Source: Caryophanales bacterium UBA2450 (GTDB lineage: Bacteria; Bacillota_I; Bacilli_A; RFN20; CAG-826). Taken from it: a DNA stretch of 24,395 nt. A program made the position numbers and the translations under genes. The stretch lies in the NCBI GenBank assembly GCA_002342545.1, contig DDQE01000023.1, forward strand, positions 1 to 24,395, read 5' to 3'. Every line of letters starts with the position of its first letter. The first letter of the stretch is position 1. Of the stretch, positions 1-6,903 are shown piece after piece. The notes under the pieces are model-generated. The model was not told where the DNA came from. It did not search any database and saw only the letters and a program-made list of their open reading frames with translations.

Positions 1-41
1 TGAATTTCATGCGTTTCGCATAAACAAATAATAAATAATAT

Positions 42-69
42 TTGAGAATAAGTTATAAATTGATAAAAT
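42..69 (+). promoter_or_regulatory. Promoter of the 4,6-dehydratase gene
   Basis: A TTGAGA box (42-47) lies 16 bp from TAAAAT (64-69), and the TG at 61-62 makes an extended -10. Transcription would begin near 76, leaving only about 3-4 nt before the ATG at 80. No Shine-Dalgarno sequence is visible. Assigned by eye from sigma-A consensus. Confidence 0.5.
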
Positions 70-79
70 TATATAGATT

Positions 80-1936
80 ATGAAAAAGAACAAGGTTGTT
101 AACTCTTTAAAATTACGTTTTTTATATATTCCATTTGATTATATTGTCACCGCATCAATTTCTCTTTTAATGTTCCTTTCAGAACAAGGGATAACTAACT
201 TTGTTAATAATTACATTCCTGGTTTGGTGTATTCACTATCAATAGGGCTTCTAACAGTAATTGTATTTGCAATTTTCAAAGTATATAAAATTATTACTTA
301 TAACCTAGGTTTATATGAAGCACTGAAAATGGTAATAATTGCATTTGCTATTCAAGTCGTTGGCTTTGTTGCTATTTTAACAATTCCATATTTACCTAAT
401 TTTGGAAAAATTATTTATGGCTGGTTGCTATCTGCTGCATTAATAACATTGATTCTACCTTTTTCTAGATTGGTAACTAGAATTTATATCTTGGCAGTCA
501 ACTTGCACGCCAAGAAAGACAAAGTTCGTACTCTTGTTATTGGAGCAGGATCTGCTGGTAAAGTAGTAATTGATGAAACTAGAAGAAATTATGAGAACAA
601 AAACTACATTGTTGGTTTTGTCGATGACGATAAAAACAAAATAGGCAAGTCCTTTGCAGGCGTTCATGTTTATGGACCAATATCTAATATTGTGGATATC
701 GTAAATAAAACAAAAGCAGAAGAAGTTATTATCGCTATTGCAAACATTGACTATGAAGCATTGCACAACATTATTGTTAAAGTTAGAAACGCACCGGTAA
801 GAATCAAAAGGTTGCCGCTCCTTATTGAAGGTGGTATGGACGCTAATGGTAAAGCATTAAATATCAGTATTGATGAATTATTAGGTAGACAGCAAGTGCA
901 ATTAAATAACTCAGAATTAAATACTGAACTAAAAGATCAAGTGGTCTTAGTTACTGGAGCAGGCGGCTCTATCGGCTCAGAATTAGTAAGACAGATTTTT
1001 AACACTAAACCATCAAAACTCATTCTTTTTGATATTTACGAAAATAGCACATACGAAATACAGCAAGAATTAGTGAGAAGAAAAAGAAGAGAAAATCATC
1101 CAACTGAAATCATTACTTTAATAGGTTCAACATATAATGAGAAGCGAATAAATTCTATTATTAAAAAATATAAACCAAATTATATATATCACGCGGCCGC
1201 GTATAAGCACGTGCCGTTAATGGAAGATTCTCCTGCCGAAGCAATCAGAACTAATGTCATAGGTACATATAATGTTGCTAAAGCTGCAGATAAATATGGT
1301 GTGAAGAAAATGGTTTTAGTATCTACTGATAAAGCGGTTAGACCTACAAACGTTATGGGCGCAACAAAAAGATTTGCGGAGACCATCATCCAATATTTTG
1401 CAGAAAAATCTAAAACCACTGCTTATGCAGCGGTAAGATTTGGTAATGTATTAGGAAGTAATGGCTCTGTAATTCCTTTATTCGAAAAACAAATAAAAGA
1501 AGGTGGACCAATCACAATTACCGACAAAAATATCATTAGATATTTTATGACTATCCCAGAAGCAGTATCTTTAATATTACAATGTGGACTATTCGCTACA
1601 GGCGGAGAAATCTTTATTCTTGATATGGGCAAACCAGTCAAGATTATCGACTTAGCGGAAAAGATGATTCGTCAATTAGGTTTAGTGCCTTATAAAGATA
1701 TTCAAATTGAAGAAATTGGTTTAAGACCAGGTGAAAAACTTTATGAAGAGCTTTTATTAGATAAAGAAAAACAAACTAAAACTGAAAATGAAAAAATCTA
1801 TATCGAACAAAAAGAAAAAATCTTCCCAATTGAGGAAGAAATATCTGAAATTGTTAAAGTGTTCGATATGGAAGAAAATTCTGATATTAAAGCCCTATTG
1901 TCCAAAATAATTTCTACTTATAAAGTTAGTAGTTAA
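80..1936 (+). CDS. Membrane-anchored NDP-sugar 4,6-dehydratase (PglF/CapD/WbpM type)
   Basis: Polysaccharide biosynthesis protein, 618 aa, the usual length for membrane-bound family members. Residues about 15-140 carry four hydrophobic segments. A CoA-binding-like Rossmann domain follows (GAGSAG at 155-160), then a short-chain dehydrogenase domain with the NAD motif TGAGGSIGS (292-300), STDK (415-418) and NVMGATK (424-430). Met426 stands where classical SDR enzymes have the catalytic Tyr, which is characteristic of PglF/FlaA1-type 4,6-dehydratases; Lys430 is kept. The known family reaction converts UDP-GlcNAc to UDP-4-keto-6-deoxy-HexNAc at the inner membrane face. The product would feed the aminotransferase at 2614-3735. 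It is transcribed alone, convergent with the sugar transferase, and the two stop codons overlap within TTAA. A strong start context other than the ATG is absent. An inverting 5-epimerase/dehydratase is the alternative, but the membrane segments argue against it. Confidence 0.9.
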   Translation: MKKNKVVNSLKLRFLYIPFDYIVTASISLLMFLSEQGITNFVNNYIPGLVYSLSIGLLTVIVFAIFKVYKIITYNLGLYEALKMVIIAFAIQVVGFVAILTIPYLPNFGKIIYGWLLSAALITLILPFSRLVTRIYILAVNLHAKKDKVRTLVIGAGSAGKVVIDETRRNYENKNYIVGFVDDDKNKIGKSFAGVHVYGPISNIVDIVNKTKAEEVIIAIANIDYEALHNIIVKVRNAPVRIKRLPLLIEGGMDANGKALNISIDELLGRQQVQLNNSELNTELKDQVVLVTGAGGSIGSELVRQIFNTKPSKLILFDIYENSTYEIQQELVRRKRRENHPTEIITLIGSTYNEKRINSIIKKYKPNYIYHAAAYKHVPLMEDSPAEAIRTNVIGTYNVAKAADKYGVKKMVLVSTDKAVRPTNVMGATKRFAETIIQYFAEKSKTTAYAAVRFGNVLGSNGSVIPLFEKQIKEGGPITITDKNIIRYFMTIPEAVSLILQCGLFATGGEIFILDMGKPVKIIDLAEKMIRQLGLVPYKDIQIEEIGLRPGEKLYEELLLDKEKQTKTENEKIYIEQKEKIFPIEEEISEIVKVFDMEENSDIKALLSKIISTYKVSS

Positions 1937-2613
1937 AACTTATCTACTAATTCTTTAGCATATAAGACTCGCTGATTATAATAATCAGCTTTTATTTTAT
2001 TTGTTCTTAATAGATAATCTCCGAAATCTTCATCAGTGGCAAAGCCCTCTTTATCAATATCACTTCTTTTAAATACTTTACCTATCGTTTTAAAAAATAT
2101 GCCACAGTCTTTCAAAAACGTAACTTTCTTAACGTATTGTAAGTCATATTCAAATTTATTTTCCCAAGAAATATTATTTCTACCATTTACTTGAGCTAGT
2201 CCAGATAATCCTGGTCTAACCGATTGTCTTTTCATCACTTCTTCATCAAAAAATACATAGTCTTTTACAAGTTGAGGTCTAGGACCAATAAAAGACATGT
2301 CGCCTTTTAAAATATTAATAATTTCTGGTAATTCATCTAGAGATGACGCTCTTAGTTTTTTTCCAAAGTTAGTTAATCTTTCTTCATCTGGTAATAAATT
2401 ACCATTTTCATCTGTTTTATTAGTCATAGATCTAAATTTATATAATTTAAATAATTTGCCGTTTCTACCAGGTCTAACTTGTTTAAATATAACTGGGCCA
2501 CCTAATTTAACTCTCACAAGAATAATTAAAATTAGATACACCAAGCACAAAAAAAGAAGCGCTAAGATAGCAAATAATATATCTAAAGCCCTTTTAAAAA
2601 AATGTCTATACAT
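1933..2613 (-). CDS. Initiating sugar-1-phosphate transferase (polyprenyl-phosphate, PglC/WcaJ-like)
   Basis: Bacterial sugar transferase, 226 aa, the size of short single-domain members such as PglC. It transfers a sugar phosphate from a UDP-sugar to undecaprenyl phosphate, the first membrane step of repeat-unit assembly. Visible features: basic N-terminus and one re-entrant or membrane helix (about 10-34), GGPVIFKQ-RPG (38-49), FKLYKFRSM (55-63), the catalytic Asp-Glu dyad in SLDELPE (91-97) and the GDMSFIGPRPQL motif (104-115). It lacks the long N-terminal membrane region of WcaJ/WbaP. Its ATG directly abuts the stop of the upstream aminotransferase, so it is the last gene of the operon. 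With the 4,6-dehydratase and aminotransferase beside it, the likely donor is a UDP-4-amino-4,6-dideoxy-HexNAc; this is an inference. The C-terminal codons contain the antisense terminator of the neighbouring gene. Confidence 0.9.
   Translation of the reverse strand: MYRHFFKRALDILFAILALLFLCLVYLILIILVRVKLGGPVIFKQVRPGRNGKLFKLYKFRSMTNKTDENGNLLPDEERLTNFGKKLRASSLDELPEIINILKGDMSFIGPRPQLVKDYVFFDEEVMKRQSVRPGLSGLAQVNGRNNISWENKFEYDLQYVKKVTFLKDCGIFFKTIGKVFKRSDIDKEGFATDEDFGDYLLRTNKIKADYYNQRVLYAKELVDKF
1971..2001 (+). terminator. Intrinsic terminator of the 4,6-dehydratase gene, inside the convergent gene
   Basis: A perfect 9-bp inverted repeat (1971-1979 and 1981-1989, centred on 1980; effectively a 7-bp stem with a 5-nt loop) is followed on the + strand by TTTTATTTTATTT. 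It lies 35 nt past the stop of the + gene and within the last codons (about residues 208-214) of the sugar transferase on the other strand. The T-rich tract is only on the + side, so it should act on the 4,6-dehydratase transcript. Confidence 0.7.
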
Positions 2614-3735
2614 TTATTTAGTTAAAAATTCCTTAATAATGCTAATAACGTAATCCTGTTCTTCTATACTCATCATAATGTCAGATGGTAGACATAATCC
2701 ACGTGCAAATATATCTTCATCCATTGGGTGTTCTGGAGAAATACTAACAAAATCCGAATCTTTATAATATGGCTGCATATGCATAGGCTTCCAAATTGGT
2801 CTAGATTCAATATCGTGTTCTTTTAAATAATTCATCAAATCTAAAGGTGACTTATTAACACCTTTTTTAATTAATAACGCGCTAAGCCAGCAATTAGATT
2901 CCCCATAATTAGCCAAAGGCATCATATAGGCATCAGTACCTTTTAAACCTTCTAGATATCTATGATATATTGCTCTTTTTTTGGCAATTCTATTTTCAAT
3001 ATCAGTAAATTGTGCTCTACCAATCGCTGCACAAATATTAGACATCCTATAATTATATCCTAACTCAGAATGTTGATACCAAGGGGCAGGGTCTCTAGCT
3101 TGTGTTGATAAGAATCTGATATGTTTGATACCTTCTTCATCGTTAGACAAGACCATACCTCCACCACTAGTGGTAATAATCTTATTACCATTAAACGAAA
3201 TTGCGGAATACTTACCAAATGAGCCGCACATCTTTCCTTTATATGTTGAGCCTAAAGCTTCGGCGGCATCTTCAATTAAAGTACAGTTATATTTTTCACA
3301 CAACTCCATAATTGGATCCATATCACAAGATTGTCCATATAAATGGGCAACTAAAACAAATCTTGCTTCTGGATGTTTTTGTAACGCTAATTCTAGTGAT
3401 TTAACATCCATATTAAATGTTTCCTCATTAGAATCAACAAATACCAATTTAGCACCAATGTATTTAACTGGATTACACGTAGCGGCAAATGTCATATCAG
3501 ATGATATAACTGTATCATTAGGTTTAACGCCAGCTTGAATTAATGCTAAATGAATAGCGGCAGTACCGCTACTAGTTGCTGAGGCACATTTAACACCTAG
3601 AAATTTTGCTAGTGTTTCTTCTAAAGCATCAACATGCGGACCTAAAGGAGCGACCCATCCACTATCAAAAGCGGATTTGACATATTCTTCTTCTTTTCCA
3701 GTTAAATGACTAATAGCTAATGGGATGTGTTTCAT
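2614..3735 (-). CDS. DegT/DnrJ/EryC1-family sugar aminotransferase (PglE-like)
   Basis: PLP-dependent nucleotide-sugar aminotransferase, 373 aa. The SGTAAIHLAL segment (56-65) binds the PLP phosphate region, EDAAEALGS (155-163) holds the Asp for the pyridine nitrogen, and SFNGNKIITTSGGGM (180-194) carries the Schiff-base lysine, Lys185. The NGNK form, rather than PTKN, is typical of PglE/LegC-type enzymes acting on 4-keto sugars. The likely reaction is amination of UDP-4-keto-6-deoxy-GlcNAc, produced by the dehydratase at 80-1936, with glutamate as amino donor. The downstream sugar transferase starts immediately after its stop, and it follows the GT2 gene by 2 nt. No PglD-like N-acetyltransferase lies in the window, so the amine may stay free or be acetylated by an enzyme encoded elsewhere. 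Family assignment is firm; the exact sugar is inferred from context. Confidence 0.9.
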   Translation of the reverse strand: MKHIPLAISHLTGKEEEYVKSAFDSGWVAPLGPHVDALEETLAKFLGVKCASATSSGTAAIHLALIQAGVKPNDTVISSDMTFAATCNPVKYIGAKLVFVDSNEETFNMDVKSLELALQKHPEARFVLVAHLYGQSCDMDPIMELCEKYNCTLIEDAAEALGSTYKGKMCGSFGKYSAISFNGNKIITTSGGGMVLSNDEEGIKHIRFLSTQARDPAPWYQHSELGYNYRMSNICAAIGRAQFTDIENRIAKKRAIYHRYLEGLKGTDAYMMPLANYGESNCWLSALLIKKGVNKSPLDLMNYLKEHDIESRPIWKPMHMQPYYKDSDFVSISPEHPMDEDIFARGLCLPSDIMMSIEEQDYVISIIKEFLTK

Positions 3736-3737
3736 AA

Positions 3738-4493
3738 TTATTTCACTGTCTTATATTTCTTTAATCCATAGAATGCCCAATGTATCAAACAGTGGAAACT
3801 ATAAAATACATTTAAGTGTTCTACTTTCCTATAAACATACCACATATGTTTAATAAATTTAATTTTATTATGAGATTTTGATGTTTTTAATATGCGATAA
3901 GTAGCTAAAACGTTTTTGTTACCTTTAGCAACGTATCCTTCTTTTAATATTGAAAGCCAAAAAGCAAAATCCTCATTCTTTCTCATATTTTCTAAGAAGA
4001 ATCTCTCACCAATCACTTCTTTATCAAACATTGTTGTTAAGCATGACAAAGAACATCCTTTTAAAGTTTGCTTATAATTGGCAGAATCAGGAACAATGAA
4101 TTCTGAAGATGAATTAGGCGCTAATCTTCTATAAGAAGCCGTAATTAATGGGCCATTATTTTTGATAAACGCAAGCTGCGATTCTAAATAATTAGAATCT
4201 AAAAGATCATCACCATCTAAAAATGTGATGTATCTTCCTCTAGCGGCTTTTAAACCCCTATTTCTTGCTCTTGCGCATCCTAAATTTGTTTCTTGTTTAA
4301 GCAAAACTATGCGCTTGTCTTGTTTAACAAATTTCTCAACCACCTTCACTGTATCATCACTAGAAAAATCATCAACAATAATCATTTCCCAATCTTTAAA
4401 GGATTGTGAAATAACACTACTAATTGTTTCACCAATAAATTTAGCGCAGTTATAAGCTGGGGTGATGATTGAAACAAGTGGTTTATTTTCCAT
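3738..4493 (-). CDS. GT2-family glycosyltransferase
   Basis: GT-A fold family 2 glycosyltransferase, 251 aa, predicted cytoplasmic. Visible features: N-terminal VSIITPAYNCAKFI (7-20), nucleotide-binding Asp41-Asp42, the metal- and sugar-nucleotide-binding DGDD (93-96) and NED (173-175), the place of the catalytic base in this family. The C-terminal about 40 residues are basic and aromatic and may lie on the membrane; no clear transmembrane helix is seen. It is translationally linked to the dehydrogenase upstream: the stop and start share one base (TAATG). It would add one sugar of the lipid-linked repeat unit; donor and linkage cannot be read from the sequence. Confidence 0.9.
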   Translation of the reverse strand: MENKPLVSIITPAYNCAKFIGETISSVISQSFKDWEMIIVDDFSSDDTVKVVEKFVKQDKRIVLLKQETNLGCARARNRGLKAARGRYITFLDGDDLLDSNYLESQLAFIKNNGPLITASYRRLAPNSSSEFIVPDSANYKQTLKGCSLSCLTTMFDKEVIGERFFLENMRKNEDFAFWLSILKEGYVAKGNKNVLATYRILKTSKSHNKIKFIKHMWYVYRKVEHLNVFYSFHCLIHWAFYGLKKYKTVK

Positions 4494-5806
4494 TATAATC
4501 TCCAGAAAGAATATCCTTCAGACATATATTTATCTTTATTTAAAACACTCTTAACATCAATAATAACTTTTTGAGAATTATCAACATTCTTTTTAAACAA
4601 TTTGGATATATCTAAATCCTTAAAGCTGTTATGACCAACCGCAACAATTACACAGTCAAAATCATGTAACTCTTCTTTTTTAACTGGAGTAACCCCATAT
4701 TCATATTCTATTTCTTTATCAATCGCATTATCGTCATAAATAGATGGGGTAATGCCAAAGTCTTTAAGTCCGTTATATATATCAAATACTTTAGAGTTCC
4801 TAATGTCTGGGCAATTCTCTTTAAAGGTTGCACCTAAAATAAGAACCTTGACTTTAGAAGAATCTAAGCCGGCCTTTATAATTTGTTTAACAGTCCTGCC
4901 TGCGATAAAATTCCCCATATCATCATTAACTTTTCTACCTGAAAGAATGATTTGAGAATGATAGCCTAATTTTTCTGCTTCATAAGTAAAATAATATGGA
5001 TCAACACCAATGCAGTGCCCGCCAACTAGGCCAGGCATAAAACCTAAAGCGTTCCATTTGGTATTCATGCCTTCAACAACTTCTTTTGTATCTATTCCCA
5101 TACGGTCAAACACCATTGCGAGTTCATTCATAAAGGCGATATTTATATCTCTTTGGGAATTTTCAACAACTTTGATGGCCTCAGCGGTTTTAATTGTGGA
5201 TACTTTATGCACTCCAACCTCAACTACTAATTCATATACTTTAGCGATTTCATCGCATGCTTCTTTGGTACATCCAGAAACAATTTTTTTAATATTCCAT
5301 AGTCTATGAACTTTGTCGGCAGGATTAATTCTTTCTGGTGAATATCCTATCCACCAATCGGATCCACATTTTAAGCCAGAAATCTTTTCAATAATTGGAA
5401 CGCAAACATCTTCAGTAACTCCAGGATAGACTGTTGATTCAAACACAACAATTGCACCTTTTTTAATATTTCTCCCAACAACTTCAGAAGCACCCACTAC
5501 AGGAGATAAATCTGGAGTCTTATCTAAATTGACTGGAGTAGGGACAGCAACAATATAAAAACCAACATTTTTTAAATCAGATTCTTCGCTTGTAAAAAAC
5601 AATTTAGTTTTCTTAAGTTCTTCGTCACCGGCCTCACCAGTAACATCGTGTCCTTTTTTATATTCCGCAATTTTAGCCTTATTGATATCAAAACCAATAA
5701 CATCTATTTTTTTAGCAAATTGCACGGCGATAGGCATACCAACATATCCTAACCCAATGACTGCTAATTTTGATTTTTTTTGCAATAAAGATTCATAATT
5801 ATTCAT
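4493..5806 (-). CDS. UDP-N-acetylhexosamine 6-dehydrogenase (WbpO/TviB type)
   Basis: UDP-glucose/GDP-mannose dehydrogenase family, oxidising a UDP-HexNAc to the uronic acid with two NAD+. The ATG at 5806 gives 437 aa. It is preferred to the in-frame ATG at 5830 because it follows a GGAGG sequence (5817-5821) and lies 2 nt past the upstream stop; the longer form would overlap the GT4 gene. Numbering from this start: NAD motif GLGYVG (18-23), STVYPGVTED (124-133), a conserved Lys near 212, and the catalytic cysteine in GGHCIGVDPYY (Cys265). The VDPYYFTY stretch resembles the UDP-GlcNAc/GalNAc dehydrogenases TviB and WbpO rather than UDP-glucose dehydrogenase (Ugd). It should give the glycan a carboxylate-bearing HexNAcA. 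Whether the sugar is gluco- or galacto-configured cannot be told, since no C4 epimerase is present in the window. Confidence 0.88.
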   Translation of the reverse strand: MNNYESLLQKKSKLAVIGLGYVGMPIAVQFAKKIDVIGFDINKAKIAEYKKGHDVTGEAGDEELKKTKLFFTSEESDLKNVGFYIVAVPTPVNLDKTPDLSPVVGASEVVGRNIKKGAIVVFESTVYPGVTEDVCVPIIEKISGLKCGSDWWIGYSPERINPADKVHRLWNIKKIVSGCTKEACDEIAKVYELVVEVGVHKVSTIKTAEAIKVVENSQRDINIAFMNELAMVFDRMGIDTKEVVEGMNTKWNALGFMPGLVGGHCIGVDPYYFTYEAEKLGYHSQIILSGRKVNDDMGNFIAGRTVKQIIKAGLDSSKVKVLILGATFKENCPDIRNSKVFDIYNGLKDFGITPSIYDDNAIDKEIEYEYGVTPVKKEELHDFDCVIVAVGHNSFKDLDISKLFKKNVDNSQKVIIDVKSVLNKDKYMSEGYSFWRL

Positions 5807-5808
5807 AA

Positions 5809-6903
5809 TTATTCTTCCTCCACCCCACATACATATTTTAAGAATTTTTCTCGTTCATGTTTATATAAATATTTCTTTCCACTTTCTAAAGCATTCTTTC
5901 TCATGTTAAACAAAATGTCTTTGTTATTAATGCAATAAATAAGTTTTTCTTTTAAATCATTAGTGTCAAACATCTTAAATAAAATAGAGTCATATCCGTC
6001 TTTTAAAAGATAATTTGCCTGAGGAAAGTTAGATGATAATACTGGGGTGCCTGCAATTAAAGATTCTGCTATCACACCAGGAGTGCCTTCATATACCGCA
6101 TTAGTAGGGAAAACAAATAAATCGTATTTTGATAAAGTTTGAATAACTTCTTTATTATCAATTGAACCTTTATAAATAATTTGTTCATCAAGAGAATCGT
6201 TAAAAACTTTCAAATCTTCATCTGACAAGCTTTTATCTCCATAAATATCTAAACAAAGTTTGACCCCATTTTTATTAATACTTTTAACCACTTCTATTAA
6301 TTCAAAAATTCCTTTGAGTCTCATAACTCTAGATAAAAATACCAGTTTTAAGGGATTTGAAATTTGATGATTATCAACTTTTTCATCAAAGACTCTAAAA
6401 TTATTAAGAACGATACAATTATCTAAATGGTAATATTCCGAGTAAACTTTTTTCATTAATTCAGTTTCAGGGAGAATATATGTCATTTTCTTTAATTCTT
6501 TTTCAATCTTTTTTTGTCTTTGCCCTAAAGAATAATTGCCATCAACAATAAATTTAACTTGCTCTTCATCTTTTAGATGATCAATAGAAAAATGTAGCAC
6601 TCCAGAACCCACTATCGGAAGAATGAAGGGCTTGTTGTATTTTTTATTATGCTTGTTGATAAACGGGATTAATAATTTGCAAGCTCTTTCTCCGCTTATT
6701 AATACTATTCGATCACAAATTCTAATGTTCTTTTTAATTTGTCTTAAGATACTAAATGGATTATGAAAAAATCTTTCTAAATCAATAAAGACAATATCAA
6801 TTCCTTCTAGCTCCATTGTTTTTTTATATAAACGAAGTTTTGTGGTTTGACCATCCTTATAATTGTTAATAATTCCAGAATTACCTATTAATAAAATTTT
6901 CAT
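5809..6903 (-). CDS. GT4-family glycosyltransferase
   Basis: Retaining GT-B glycosyltransferase, 364 aa, near the normal length. The C-terminal nucleotide-sugar domain is clear: LKLVFLSRVMRLKGIFELI (185-203) opens it and the EX7E motif is EGTPGVIAE (Glu272 and Glu280), followed by GTPVLSSNFP. The N-terminal acceptor domain is divergent, beginning MKILLIGNSG. Its ATG overlaps the stop of the polymerase-GT4 fusion gene by four bases (ATGA), indicating coupled translation. It would work on the cytoplasmic, lipid-linked repeat unit. Donor sugar unknown. Confidence 0.88.
   Translation of the reverse strand: MKILLIGNSGIINNYKDGQTTKLRLYKKTMELEGIDIVFIDLERFFHNPFSILRQIKKNIRICDRIVLISGERACKLLIPFINKHNKKYNKPFILPIVGSGVLHFSIDHLKDEEQVKFIVDGNYSLGQRQKKIEKELKKMTYILPETELMKKVYSEYYHLDNCIVLNNFRVFDEKVDNHQISNPLKLVFLSRVMRLKGIFELIEVVKSINKNGVKLCLDIYGDKSLSDEDLKVFNDSLDEQIIYKGSIDNKEVIQTLSKYDLFVFPTNAVYEGTPGVIAESLIAGTPVLSSNFPQANYLLKDGYDSILFKMFDTNDLKEKLIYCINNKDILFNMRKNALESGKKYLYKHEREKFLKYVCGVEEE
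5817..5821 (-). promoter_or_regulatory. Ribosome binding site that fixes the dehydrogenase start
   Basis: On the minus strand GGTGGAGG precedes the ATG at 5806; its GGAGG core lies 10 nt upstream. It lies inside the 3' end of the preceding GT4 gene. It is one of the few clear Shine-Dalgarno sequences in the polysaccharide cluster. Confidence 0.6.

Noticed and set aside
9..21. Hairpin ATGCG-TTT-CGCAT at the left edge
   Set aside because: Five base pairs with no T tract and unknown upstream context; too little to call a terminator.
2297..2653. Open frame of 118 codons on the + strand
   Set aside because: It lies antisense to the well-supported sugar transferase and has no recognisable motif; the same applies to the other long antisense frames, e.g. 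3125-3538 and 12715-12909.
80..4493. Complete UDP-bacillosamine pathway
   Set aside because: PglF-, PglC- and PglE-like proteins are present, but no PglD-like acetyltransferase, so the diacetylated sugar cannot be claimed.
5807..5830. Upstream ATG for the UDP-HexNAc dehydrogenase (MWGGGRII extension)
   Set aside because: The codons for the Gly-rich extension are the Shine-Dalgarno sequence of the ATG at 5806.
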